A stretch of 64,000 nucleotides of DNA from contig CP019154.1 in the NCBI GenBank assembly GCA_002844335.1, forward strand, positions 2,728,001 through 2,792,000, in the 5' to 3' direction. The stretch comes from Haloarcula taiwanensis (GTDB lineage: Archaea; Halobacteriota; Halobacteria; Halobacteriales; Haloarculaceae). Position numbers and translations under genes: made by a program. Below the pieces are notes generated by a model, which saw only the letters and a program-made list of their open reading frames with translations, was not told where the DNA came from and ran no database searches. Shown here in pieces: positions 31,221 through 39,747 of this stretch. Position 1 is the stretch's first letter; every line of letters begins with the position of its first letter.

Positions 31221-31658
31221 ATGTACGACACGGTTCTCCTCCCGACCGACGGCAGCGACGGTATCGGTGCGGCGGCGCGCCACGCCGGCACGATTGCGGG
31301 CCGGTTCGACGCGACGGTCCACGTGCTCTCTGTCGTCGACACCCGGAACCGGTTCGAGAGCCCGTCGAGCGGCCTCTCGGCCGACGCCTGGCTCGACGCT
31401 GAGCGCGAGCGCGCCGCGGAGGCCATCGAGGCGACCGTCGCTGAGTTGCCGGACGACGTGTCGGTCGAAACCACACAGCGAGAGGGCGTCCCGAAAAGCG
31501 AAATCGTCGACGCGGTCACGGAACTCCCGGCAGACCTCGTCGTGATGGGGACCCACGGCCGGACCGGGCTGGACCACTATCTCATCGGAAGCGTCGCGGA
31601 GACGGTCGTTCGGGAGTCGCCGGTGCCGGTGCTGACCGTCCAGTTGTCCGAGGAGTGA
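31221..31658 (+). CDS. universal stress protein (UspA family)
   Basis: A 145-residue UspA. The first strand is MYDTVLLPTDGSDGIGAAA, and the nucleotide-binding site GTHGRTGLDHYLIGSVAETVV near residues 112-132 has the G-2x-G-9x-G(S/T) pattern that indicates ATP binding. It starts four bases after the TauE/SafE stop codon. In haloarchaea Usp proteins often accompany transporters and may sense energy state. Confidence 0.95.
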   Translation: MYDTVLLPTDGSDGIGAAARHAGTIAGRFDATVHVLSVVDTRNRFESPSSGLSADAWLDAERERAAEAIEATVAELPDDVSVETTQREGVPKSEIVDAVTELPADLVVMGTHGRTGLDHYLIGSVAETVVRESPVPVLTVQLSEE

Positions 31659-31680
31659 CCACGGCGACCCCGCGACCGCA

Positions 31681-32199
31681 TCAGCCGTCGACCGGGCCTG
31701 TCCGGAACGGCTCGGTCGCTCGGTGATACGCTGACAGCGCGAGCGCATGGAACGCGACGAGGACGGCGACACCGACGACGATGACTGCGACCTGTAGCGG
31801 CGTCGAGAGCAGCCCTAAGGAGACGATGAGCGTCGTCGCACAGGCCGGCGCGTGGACGGTGTCGGTCGCAATCATCCCCCAGCTGGTCACGACGAGCGAG
31901 AGCGTCGCGCTCGCGACGAGGCGGAGCCCGGCCGTGGAAAACGCGGTCGGGTCCGCGACGAGTGAGACACCGCCGGCGAGCAGGCTGTACGCGGCCAGCC
32001 CCGCGAGGCCGCCGATGAGGTGGCTCGCGACAACGCTGACCAGCCCTGTCCGGTCACCGTCCCGGTGGAAGGCGAGGACGAACGCCGAGGGGCCGAGGCT
32101 CGGGAAGATAAACGGTTGCCCGCTTGCCCACGCAAGCGTTCCGAGGACGACGAACAGCACGCCGGCGTACAGGCTCGTGCCGACTCGATGCCGTCGCAT
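31681..32199 (-). CDS. HPP-family membrane protein
   Basis: A 172-residue membrane protein with four to five helices, of the HPP family, seen near nitrite and sulfite transport genes. The family segments are PFIFPSLGPSAFVLAFH, ASHLIGGLAGLAAYSLL and the loop SWGMIATDTVHAPACATTLIVSLG, which carries the conserved His-Pro. It is convergent with the UspA gene. Function is unknown; nitrite transport has been shown for a plant homologue. Confidence 0.87.
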   Translation of the reverse strand: MRRHRVGTSLYAGVLFVVLGTLAWASGQPFIFPSLGPSAFVLAFHRDGDRTGLVSVVASHLIGGLAGLAAYSLLAGGVSLVADPTAFSTAGLRLVASATLSLVVTSWGMIATDTVHAPACATTLIVSLGLLSTPLQVAVIVVGVAVLVAFHALALSAYHRATEPFRTGPVDG

Positions 32200-32293
32200 T
32201 GCTCCCGATAGGAAACTGGACGGACAAGACAGTCACGGTCCGGCAAATCGGCGCTGGAATCCTGAGTGGAGACGGCACGGCCAGCCGTTCCAG

Positions 32294-33061
32294 TCAGAGC
32301 GCCGTCGTCGTCGTGTCGTCCTCGCTCGGAGCCGACGGCGGCATCCCGGTACTCTCGCGTAGTTGCTCGAACGCGACTGCGACAACTGCGGTGCCGTACA
32401 GCGACGCCAGAGGTTGGATGACAATGGTCGGAAGCTGCGAAGTCGGCCCCGAAAGCGCTAGCGCGCCGACGAATCCGATGACACCACCGACGAGCGCCGC
32501 GGCGGTACCGACAATCAACAGCAGTCCGAACAGCGCCAGCCGGTTGCCCTCGGTGAGCCGATAGCTCTCTTTGAGCGCCGCGACGAAGTTCCGGTCGTCG
32601 ACGATGACGTACGGCATCATGAAGATGAACGCGACGTAAGCGAAGATACCGGGGATGAGGAGCAGGACCGACCCGATGAACACCAGCAGGCTGTAGACGA
32701 TTCCGCCGACAAACACGTTCACCATCGCCAGCGGTACGTTCCGTGTGAGCGCTCCCGTTGGGAAACTGTCACGCGCTCCGGCAGCGAACGTCCGGAAGGA
32801 CACGATGGTGAGATACAGTGAGACTACGGAGCCGATGGCGATACCGGCACCCGCGACGGAAAGCGGGATGTCGAGGGTGAGCGGTAGGGCTGCAGCGATT
32901 TCGCCGTATCCCATTCTGGCGTAAGTCGTCGCCAAGATTGTGTTGAACAGCGTTTGAAAACCGATCATCAGGGCGAAAAACGCTGCAAGTAGTATCGAAC
33001 CGGTACGACTGAACAGCCGATACCCCGCCTCTTCGAGGACGGAGCCGATTTGGAGGGCCAT
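32294..33061 (-). CDS. membrane protein with stress-type six-helix domain, unknown function
   Basis: A 255-residue protein starting MALQIGSVLEEAGYRL. It has about six hydrophobic segments, including LLAAFFALMIGFQTLFNTIL, VYSLLVFIGSVLLLIPGIFAY and LFGLLLIVGTAAALVGGVIG. The segment PGIFAYVAFIFMMPYVIVDDRNFVAALKESYRLTEGN is typical of haloarchaeal membrane proteins of the DUF975-like type, in which an acidic loop precedes the last helices. The C-terminal tail is Ser/Asp/Thr-rich. No enzyme motif is present. Confidence 0.8.
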   Translation of the reverse strand: MALQIGSVLEEAGYRLFSRTGSILLAAFFALMIGFQTLFNTILATTYARMGYGEIAAALPLTLDIPLSVAGAGIAIGSVVSLYLTIVSFRTFAAGARDSFPTGALTRNVPLAMVNVFVGGIVYSLLVFIGSVLLLIPGIFAYVAFIFMMPYVIVDDRNFVAALKESYRLTEGNRLALFGLLLIVGTAAALVGGVIGFVGALALSGPTSQLPTIVIQPLASLYGTAVVAVAFEQLRESTGMPPSAPSEDDTTTTAL

Positions 33062-33123
33062 CAACGGAGCGCTTCGACAAGCAATGGCAAAAGTGTTGCC
33101 TCAGTGTGACACTGCCACTCAGT

Positions 33124-33471
33124 TCACGCGCCCGGTTCCGACTCACTCTCGACGAACTCGATAAGCTCCTCTGCCGGGACGAACCCGTCGGCGCGGCGGT
33201 CGAGAAGCGCCCCGTCGACAAATAGCAGGAGCGTCGGGACGCTCCGGACGTCGAATGCGTCGACGGCATCGAGGTCGCGTTTGGGATTGAACACGACCAC
33301 CGTGGCATCAGTCGCCTTCGCTGCGATGTCGAGTATCGGCTCCATCGACTTGCAGATTGTACAGCCGCTTGTCCGGACCATCGCCAGTACGCGGTCAGTC
33401 GTCGCCAGCACGTCGTCGAGTTCGTCCCGCGTTTCGACCGTCCGAACGCCGTGTTCCGTTGTCGTGTCCAT
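33124..33471 (-). CDS. thioredoxin-fold protein with CTIC motif
   Basis: A 115-residue thioredoxin-like protein starting MDTTTEHGVRTVE; the longer open frame upstream does not look coding. The redox pair is C-T-I-C in RTSGCTICKSMEP and the cis-proline is in VRSVPTLLLFVDG, with DRRADGF closing the fold. CTIC is unlike the CGPC of general thioredoxins and suggests a special redox potential or role. No partner gene is adjacent. Confidence 0.87.
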   Translation of the reverse strand: MDTTTEHGVRTVETRDELDDVLATTDRVLAMVRTSGCTICKSMEPILDIAAKATDATVVVFNPKRDLDAVDAFDVRSVPTLLLFVDGALLDRRADGFVPAEELIEFVESESEPGA

Positions 33472-33540
33472 ACGGCTAGTACGTGCCACAGCGCGAAGAA
33501 CCCCGCGACAGGCCACAGCCGCGGTTGCTGTGCGTGGCCG

Positions 33541-34101
33541 TCAGTCCTCGATCTCCCGCACGACCGATGCTGGGTTCCCCTGAACGACGACCCCGGCCGG
33601 AACATCGTCGGTGACGACTGCACCAGAACCGATGACCGCGTCGTCACCGATTGTGACGCCCGGGTTGATGACCGCCTGCCCGCCGACCCAGACGTTATCG
33701 CCGATAGACACCGGCTTCCCGTACTCGACGCCGCTACGACGTTCATCCGGGTCGAGCGGATGCGTTGCGGTGTAGATGTGGACGCTCGGCCCGAGCAGGC
33801 AATCGTCGCCGATATCCACCCGGCAGACGTCCAGCACGACGCAGTCGAAGTTCGCGTAGAAGCCCTCGCCGACGTGGATATGCTCGCCGTAATCACACCG
33901 GAACGGCGGTTCGACGTGACAGTCCGGGCCGACCGAGCCGAACAAATCCTCGATGAGCGCCTGTCTGGTGTCGGTCTCCGACGGGTCGGTCCGGTTGTAC
34001 TCCCGAGTGAGCGCGTTCGCATGCTCGCGGGCAGCGACGAGTTCCGGGTCGCTCGCGTCGTAGCGTTCGCCCGCGAGCATCTTCTCCTTTTCAGAGGGCA
34101 T
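33541..34101 (-). CDS. maltose/galactoside O-acetyltransferase-like enzyme
   Basis: A 186-residue left-handed beta-helix acetyltransferase (LacA/Maa family). The N-terminal MPSEKEKMLAGERYDASD cap is typical. The hexapeptide repeats run from IHVGEGFYANFDCVVLD to IGDDCLLGPSVHIYTATHPL (catalytic His region) and VWVGGQAVINPGVTIGD, ending VVVQGNPASVVREI. Acetyl-CoA dependent sugar acetylation is the family reaction; the acceptor is unknown. The start is at MPSEKEK; an upstream in-frame ATG adds a weak leader. Confidence 0.93.
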   Translation of the reverse strand: MPSEKEKMLAGERYDASDPELVAAREHANALTREYNRTDPSETDTRQALIEDLFGSVGPDCHVEPPFRCDYGEHIHVGEGFYANFDCVVLDVCRVDIGDDCLLGPSVHIYTATHPLDPDERRSGVEYGKPVSIGDNVWVGGQAVINPGVTIGDDAVIGSGAVVTDDVPAGVVVQGNPASVVREIED

Positions 34102-34258
34102 CCCGACTGACCTCCGGAGCGGTACCGCGACGCCGCTGTGCAATCATGTCCGACAGTTGACTGGCCCGACCAAGAGGCGTTTCGGTTGACCGTTGGGAGT
34201 CAGTGCGGGGACTCGTCCCCGGAACGGATTTATAATCGACCGTCGCCTACCATGATTC

Positions 34259-36235
34259 GTGAACCGCACGGCAGCGCTCGACGCAGTCGTCTTCGGTGTC
34301 GACATCCAGAGCGGCGACGTACGCGGCGACGCGCCGTCGTACGCGCTGGTGGTCTTCGACGGGGAATCAGTCGAGCGGGACGTGGTCTCGCGGCGGAAGC
34401 TCCGCCGGCGCATCGAGGACGAAGAGCCGGCTATCGTCGCGACGGACAACATGTACGAGCTCGCCGAGGACAAGGACGCCCTGATCCACGTCCTGGGCTC
34501 GCTCCCGGACGAGACGAAACTGGTGCAGGTGACCGGCGACGAGCGGCCCGAACCGCTGTCGCGGGTCGCCAAGCGCCACGGCGTCCCCTACGGCAAGGAC
34601 CCGATGGAGGAAGCCGAGGCCGCGGCACGGCTGGCCGCCGCGAACGTCGGCCAGGAGGTGTCCGCCTTCACCGACACGACGGAGGTGAAGGTCTCGCGGG
34701 GCCGCTCGACCGGAAAAGGGGGATGGTCAGAAGACCGCTACACGCGACGCATTCACGGCGCGGTCAAGAAACGCGCCCGCGAGGTCGAGTCCGAACTCGA
34801 CGCTGCCGGCCTGGAATACGAGCGGGACGTGACCGAGAAGTACGGCGGCTTCTCCAACGCCGTGTTTCAGGTGTCGGCTCGACCGCAGGACATTCCGGTG
34901 TCGAGAGCACGGTCGGGCGACACGCGCGTCGAAATCGAGCGCCAGCGACGTGACGGCATCGAGTTCAAGCCGCTGGCGAAACGGCGCGACCACGTCATCG
35001 TCGGCGTCGACCCCGGGACGACGACGGCCGTTGCCATCGTCTCCCTCGACGGCACTGTGCTGGACGTGTACTCCTCGCGGACCGACGACACCGCTGCGAC
35101 GACGGAGTGGATTATCGAGCGCGGTCGGCCCGTCGTCGTCGCCGCCGACGTGACGCCGATGCCGGAAACCGTCGAGAAACTCCGGCGCTCATTTAGCGCC
35201 GCGGGCTGGGAGCCAGACACCGACCTCCCGGTCGACGAGAAGAAACACCGGACCCGCGAGGAGGCCTACGACAACGACCACGAGCGCGACGCGATGGCCG
35301 CCGCGCTCTACGCGTTCGACCACCACGCCGACCAGTTCGAGCGCGTCGCAGGCAAGGTCCCGCCGCAGTACGATGTGGGACCGGTCGTCGACCGCGTCGT
35401 CGCCGGCGAGGAGAGTGTCGAGACGGTGCTGCGGGACCTCGAAGACGACGACGGCGAGGACGAGGAGGCTACGGCGCACGAACCGCGGGAACTCACCGAC
35501 GACGAGAAGGAGATCAAGCGGCTGAACGCCCGCATCGAGCGGCTCGAATCGCACGTCGACGACCTCAAAGAGACGATCAAGCGCAAGGACGAGCAGCTCT
35601 CTGAGAAGGACAAACAACTGGAGAAAGCCCGCAGCGAAGGCCGACGCGAGGTCCGGAAGGACCGCGAGGTGACGCGGCTCCAGCGGCGCAACGAAGCCCT
35701 CGAACGGAAGGTCGAGGAGGAACAGGAGAAGCGGGAGACGCTGGCCGACAAGCTCGACCGACTGAAGGCGCTGTGGAAGCTCGACCACTCGAACTTCGCC
35801 GACGTATCGGAGAAGCAGGAGGGACTGACCCCGGTCAAGGTGGTCGAACAGTTCACGAGAGATGCCATCGCCGACGCCGACGAGCGATTTGGCCTCGTTG
35901 AGGACGACATCGTCATGTTTCGGGATGCCTCGGGCGCGGGCCGGTCGACGGCCCAGCAACTGGCGGATATCGACCCGAAAATCGTGCTCCGGAACGGGAA
36001 CCTCTCTGACATCGCCGATCAGGTGCTGTTCGACAACGATATTCCCGTCGCACCGGCAGAGCTAGTCACCGTGCAGGAAGTCGACGAACTGGCCGTCGCC
36101 CGCGAAGGCGAGATCAAGGCGGCAATCGAGGACTGGGAAGAGCGGGCCGCCGAGCGACGGAAGGAGCAGAACGCGGAGATGGTCGACCAGATCATCAGCG
36201 AACACCGGGCTGACCGGCCGACGAGCGAGAACTAA
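34259..36235 (+). CDS. DUF460 protein (RNase H-like fold, archaeal conserved)
   Basis: A 658-residue protein. The N-terminal 120 residues include AVVFGVDIQSGDV, and residues about 240-360 include VIVGVDPGTTTAVAIVSLDG, an RNase H-like/actin-like start, followed by VVVAADVTPMPETVEKL and the conserved acidic DNDHERDAMAAALYAF. Residues about 400-510 are a long coiled coil. DUF460 is found across archaea; an RNase H/RuvC-type nucleic-acid role is inferred from the fold. The start is a GTG with TTTATAATC 22-30 bases upstream, fitting a leaderless transcript. No operon partner is evident. Confidence 0.88.
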   Translation: MNRTAALDAVVFGVDIQSGDVRGDAPSYALVVFDGESVERDVVSRRKLRRRIEDEEPAIVATDNMYELAEDKDALIHVLGSLPDETKLVQVTGDERPEPLSRVAKRHGVPYGKDPMEEAEAAARLAAANVGQEVSAFTDTTEVKVSRGRSTGKGGWSEDRYTRRIHGAVKKRAREVESELDAAGLEYERDVTEKYGGFSNAVFQVSARPQDIPVSRARSGDTRVEIERQRRDGIEFKPLAKRRDHVIVGVDPGTTTAVAIVSLDGTVLDVYSSRTDDTAATTEWIIERGRPVVVAADVTPMPETVEKLRRSFSAAGWEPDTDLPVDEKKHRTREEAYDNDHERDAMAAALYAFDHHADQFERVAGKVPPQYDVGPVVDRVVAGEESVETVLRDLEDDDGEDEEATAHEPRELTDDEKEIKRLNARIERLESHVDDLKETIKRKDEQLSEKDKQLEKARSEGRREVRKDREVTRLQRRNEALERKVEEEQEKRETLADKLDRLKALWKLDHSNFADVSEKQEGLTPVKVVEQFTRDAIADADERFGLVEDDIVMFRDASGAGRSTAQQLADIDPKIVLRNGNLSDIADQVLFDNDIPVAPAELVTVQEVDELAVAREGEIKAAIEDWEERAAERRKEQNAEMVDQIISEHRADRPTSEN

Positions 36236-36348
36236 ACGCTGTGCTAGGACCCGGCAGGCAGTAACGGGGCAGCCCTGCTACCGGGGTGCTGCTCCGATAG
36301 TGCGAATCTGTACTGAGTAGTTATGTTCTTCGGGTGCGTCTCTCTCGC

Positions 36349-37395
36349 ATGGAAGACCAGTGTCGTGTTCTGGCGGCCGCGGTCGAGACGCTCGACGACG
36401 TCTTCTACGTCTACGACGCAGACGGCAAACTTGCGTACTGGAACGGTCGGCTGAACGAACTGTTCGACCTGACCGATAGCGAACTGTCAGGCACAGCGCC
36501 GACCGAGTTCTTCGTCGCGGACGACCGGGCAGCCGTTGAAGCAGCCATCGAGGAGGTGTTTGAATCAGGTCAAACGAGCGTCGAAGCGCGGGCGGAGACG
36601 ACAGAAGGGGTAGTGACGTTCGAACTCAGCGGTCGGCTTCTTACGGGGGACGACGGCACAGTGCAGGGGTTCAGCGGTGTCGGTCGGGACATCACGGACC
36701 GACGCGAACGGGAGTGGCACCTCCAGCGACAGAACGAGCGGCTCACGGAGTTCGCCGACCTCCTGGCACACGACCTCCGGACGCCGCTTGCCGTCACCAG
36801 CGGCCACCTCGAACTCGCTGCCGAGGAGCTGTCACCCGAGCGTATCGACGCCGCTAGAGACGGGTTGGGGCGGTTAGAAGCGATTATTGACGATATGCGG
36901 ACGGCGACCAGAGAGGGCGCGCTGGCAACCGACGAGCAGGCGGTCGATATCGCCGACGTGGCGACGACGGCGTGGAACCACGTCGAAACCGGCAGTGCAG
37001 TGCTGGAACCGCCGCCGCCGATACCGGTCGAGGCTGACCCGAAGCGACTGCTTCGGTTGTTCGAGAATGTCTTCATCAACGCCGTCACACACGGTCCGGA
37101 ACTCGACGAACACGTATCTGACGAGGAGCGCAAAGCTGGCACTACCGACATCACAGTTCGTCTCGTACTGACGGCCGACGGCTTCGCTGTCGAGGATGAC
37201 GGCCGGGGAATCGACCCGGACGACCGGGAGTGGGTGTTCGAACCGGGCGCATCACAGGCGGCTGACGGCACTGGGTTCGGCCTCTACATCGTCAGGACAA
37301 TCGCCGAAGCCCACGGCTGGACAGTGCGTGCCACGGCAGCAGAACACGGCGGTGCACGGTTCGAGTTCGATGTCGGTGCAGACACCGCCTGTTAG
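36349..37395 (+). CDS. PAS-domain sensor histidine kinase
   Basis: A 348-residue soluble kinase. Residues 1-115 form a PAS domain (DVFYVYDADGKLAYWNG and GFSGVGRDITDRRE linker). HisKA follows with the H-box DLLAHDLRTPLAVTSGHLEL, phospho-acceptor H141. The HATPase part has N-box ENVFINAVTHG, G1 VEDDGRGIDPDD and G2 DGTGFGLYIVRTIAEAHG. TTATG about 28 bases before the ATG suggests a leaderless start. No response regulator is adjacent, as is common for haloarchaeal orphan kinases. The signal is unknown. Confidence 0.94.
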   Translation: MEDQCRVLAAAVETLDDVFYVYDADGKLAYWNGRLNELFDLTDSELSGTAPTEFFVADDRAAVEAAIEEVFESGQTSVEARAETTEGVVTFELSGRLLTGDDGTVQGFSGVGRDITDRREREWHLQRQNERLTEFADLLAHDLRTPLAVTSGHLELAAEELSPERIDAARDGLGRLEAIIDDMRTATREGALATDEQAVDIADVATTAWNHVETGSAVLEPPPPIPVEADPKRLLRLFENVFINAVTHGPELDEHVSDEERKAGTTDITVRLVLTADGFAVEDDGRGIDPDDREWVFEPGASQAADGTGFGLYIVRTIAEAHGWTVRATAAEHGGARFEFDVGADTAC

Positions 37396-37406
37396 TTGCG
37401 TCCGCC

Positions 37407-37649
37407 TCAGGGCATGCCGTCGCCGCCCATACCGCCACCGCCCATGCCGCCGCCACCCATACCGCCCATGCCGCCGAGTCCGAACGCGCCGAGCAGGCTC
37501 GTGACGAGTCCGTAGACGACCAGCCCGAGGCCGCCAACGACCAGAGCGATACCGACGGCGACGATGGGAGCCTTCCACGCGACCAGACCGATGCCGGCGA
37601 GCAACACGACGATGCCGCCGATACCAACCGCACCGAGTTTATCGAGCAT
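37407..37649 (-). CDS. small membrane protein with Gly-Met-rich tail
   Basis: An 80-residue protein starting MLDKLGAVG. It has two membrane helices (about residues 5-25 and 28-50) and a C-terminal tail of GMGG-type repeats (GLGGMGGMGGGGMGG). No function is known. Similar short proteins with this tail are frequent in haloarchaea. It converges with the histidine kinase with a gap of 11 bases. Confidence 0.75.
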   Translation of the reverse strand: MLDKLGAVGIGGIVVLLAGIGLVAWKAPIVAVGIALVVGGLGLVVYGLVTSLLGAFGLGGMGGMGGGGMGGGGMGGDGMP

Positions 37650-37687
37650 ACCCGTGTAGGCCAAGCGGGCGGACAAAAGCCCGTCGG

Positions 37688-38098
37688 TCAGTACTCGAAC
37701 TCGGTGTCGACGTTCTGTGCCGCCGCGACCATCTCGGCGATGGTGTCCTGCCGGCGAAGCAGTCGCATCGTGTCACCCTCGACGTCGAACGTGCCGTCCA
37801 TCGCGGCGGCGGAGATATCCAGATCGCCCTGCAGCATCGTGACCCACTCGCTGTAGGGGCCACGGAACGCGAAGTCGTACTCGGGGTCCGCGACCGTCCC
37901 AGCGGCGGTACAGACGCCGTCCTCGATGGCGACGGAGAACTGTATCGGCTCACCAGTGTAGGCGTCGTCGGCACGGATTTCGAAACAGAACGCGGCGGTG
38001 AAGCCGTCGGCGCTGTCAGCGAACGCGGCCCGCTCGTTGATCCGGTCGCGCCACGCAGCGGCCCAGTCATCGGCTTCAGTCGGCAGCGTCACAGTCAT
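37688..38098 (-). CDS. SCP-2 sterol-transfer family protein
   Basis: A 136-residue protein with an SCP2 lipid-binding-like fold: FTAAFCFEIRADDAYTGEP, the strand-rich VCTAAGTVADPEYDFAFRG, and YSEWVTMLQGDLDISAAAMDG, ending in MRLLRRQDTIAEMVAAAQNV. The family binds hydrophobic ligands. In haloarchaea SCP2-like proteins often sit beside fatty-acid genes; here none is adjacent. It lies 39 bases before the small membrane protein on the same strand. Confidence 0.82.
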   Translation of the reverse strand: MTVTLPTEADDWAAAWRDRINERAAFADSADGFTAAFCFEIRADDAYTGEPIQFSVAIEDGVCTAAGTVADPEYDFAFRGPYSEWVTMLQGDLDISAAAMDGTFDVEGDTMRLLRRQDTIAEMVAAAQNVDTEFEY

Positions 38099-38215
38099 TG
38101 GCAGGCGGTATGCAAGGGGGGCTTTTCTGTGTTGCCTTGTCTGTTCGAGTGCAACACCCGGGAAGTCGTTGCTGTGGCTCCGCGACGAGCGCGACGAAAA
38201 CAGCGAACCGAGGCC

Positions 38216-38938
38216 TCAGCGACGGGATTCGCCGCCGAGATACAGCCGGGACACCTCCGGGTCGTCGAGCAGCGAGTCGGCCTCGCCCTCGAACTTGACC
38301 GTCCCCTGGTCGAGGACGAACCCGCGGTCTGAGATACCCAGTCCCTCGCGGGCGTTCTGCTCGACCATCAGGATCGAGGTGCCCAGTTCGTTGACCGTCT
38401 CCACGTCGTCGAACACCTCTTTGGCAGTGTTCGGTGCCAGCCCGGCGCTTGGCTCGTCGATGAGCAACACGTCGGGCTCCATCACGAGCGCGCGGGCGAA
38501 GGCCAGCACCTGCCGCTGACCGCCCGACAGCGTCTTCGCGTTCGCGCTGCGCTTGTCGTCGAGGATGGGGAACCGGTCGTACAGTTCGGCCACGACCTCG
38601 TCGAGGCCGCCGTCGCGGGCGACCCCACCCATCCGGAGGTTCTCGTCGATGGTCAGCGACCCGAACACGTTCTCGGTCTGTGGAACGTAGCCGACGCCGA
38701 TTCGGACGATGTCTTCTGGAGCCATCCCGCCGATTTCGCGGTCGCCCAGACGGACCGAGCCGGTCCAGGGCTCCAGCATCCCGAACACCGTCTTGAGGAC
38801 AGTAGACTTGCCGGCCCCGTTCGGGCCGACGAGGCAGGCGATCTCCCCCTCGCCGAGCGTCAGCGAGAGGTCGTCGAGCACCTGCACCTCGCCGTAGCCG
38901 CTGTCGACGCCGTCGACGGTGAGGATTGGGTCAGTCAT
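38216..38938 (-). CDS. livF: branched-chain amino acid-type ABC transporter ATP-binding protein
   Basis: A 240-residue ATPase, last gene of a five-gene importer operon. Walker A is CLVGPNGAGKSTVLKTVFGM, the signature is TLSGGQRQVLAFARAL, Walker B VLLIDEPSAGLAP, and the H-loop is SILMVEQNA. The sequence is LivF rather than LivG because of the short form and the NVFGSLTIDENLRMGG segment. Its start overlaps the livG stop by four bases. Substrate class comes from the whole operon. Confidence 0.95.
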   Translation of the reverse strand: MTDPILTVDGVDSGYGEVQVLDDLSLTLGEGEIACLVGPNGAGKSTVLKTVFGMLEPWTGSVRLGDREIGGMAPEDIVRIGVGYVPQTENVFGSLTIDENLRMGGVARDGGLDEVVAELYDRFPILDDKRSANAKTLSGGQRQVLAFARALVMEPDVLLIDEPSAGLAPNTAKEVFDDVETVNELGTSILMVEQNAREGLGISDRGFVLDQGTVKFEGEADSLLDDPEVSRLYLGGESRR

Positions 38939-39747
38939 TCCGACGGCCCTCCCAGATAGGCGTCGATGACGCGCTCGTCGCTCCGGACCGCCTCGGGCGG
39001 CCCCTCGACGAGGACACTCCCCTGATTGAGGACGATAATCGGGTCGGCCAGTCGCATGATGAAGTTCATGTCGTGTTCGATGATGAGGAAGGTGATCCCC
39101 TCCTCGTTGAGTTCCTCGATGAACCCGGCCAGTTTGTCGGCCAGCACGGGGTTGACGCCGGCGACGGGCTCGTCGAGCAGGAGCAGGTCGGGTTCGGCCA
39201 TCATCCCGCGGGCCAGTTCGACCAGTTTCATCTGTCCACCCGAGAGGTCCGTCGCGGGCTGGGTGGCCAGATCGCCGATCTCGAACCGTTCGAGCATCTG
39301 CTGGGCCTGTTCCAGCGAGCGCCGTTCCTCCTGTTCGACGGTGCTCGGCGAGGTGAACAGCGGGATAATCGATTCCCCGGTCTGGTTGTGTGGCCCAACC
39401 AGTAGCGCCTCCCGAACGGTCATCCCCTCCGGTTTCCGCGGCGTCTGGAACGTCCGAATCATCCCCTGATCGGCGATTTCGTGGGGCTTCTGGCCGGTCA
39501 CGTCGACGCCGTTGACCGAGACGGAGCCTGCATCGGGTTCGTAAAAGCCCGAGACGAGATTGAACAGCGTCGATTTACCGGCCCCGTTGGGACCGATGAG
39601 GCCCGTAATCGTGCCGCGTTCGACCTCGATGGACGCGTCGTCAGTCGCCACAAGACCGCCGAAGCGTTTCTCCAGTCCTTCGGCCCGGAGCACCGGATCG
39701 TCCTTCCCGAGAATTGGCCCGTCTGAGACGAGCGACTGCTCACTCAT
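38935..39747 (-). CDS. livG: branched-chain amino acid-type ABC transporter ATP-binding protein
   Basis: A 270-residue ATPase. The Walker A is GLIGPNGAGKSTLFNLVSGF, the signature is DLSGGQMKLVELARGM and Walker B is LLLLDEPVAGVNP. LivG-type marks are DVTGQKPHEIADQGMIRTFQ, the conserved IRTFQ near residue 80, and the H-loop IIEHDMNFIM. The ATG at 39747 (MSEQSL) is chosen. It overlaps both neighbours in the operon. Confidence 0.95.
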   Translation of the reverse strand: MSEQSLVSDGPILGKDDPVLRAEGLEKRFGGLVATDDASIEVERGTITGLIGPNGAGKSTLFNLVSGFYEPDAGSVSVNGVDVTGQKPHEIADQGMIRTFQTPRKPEGMTVREALLVGPHNQTGESIIPLFTSPSTVEQEERRSLEQAQQMLERFEIGDLATQPATDLSGGQMKLVELARGMMAEPDLLLLDEPVAGVNPVLADKLAGFIEELNEEGITFLIIEHDMNFIMRLADPIIVLNQGSVLVEGPPEAVRSDERVIDAYLGGPSE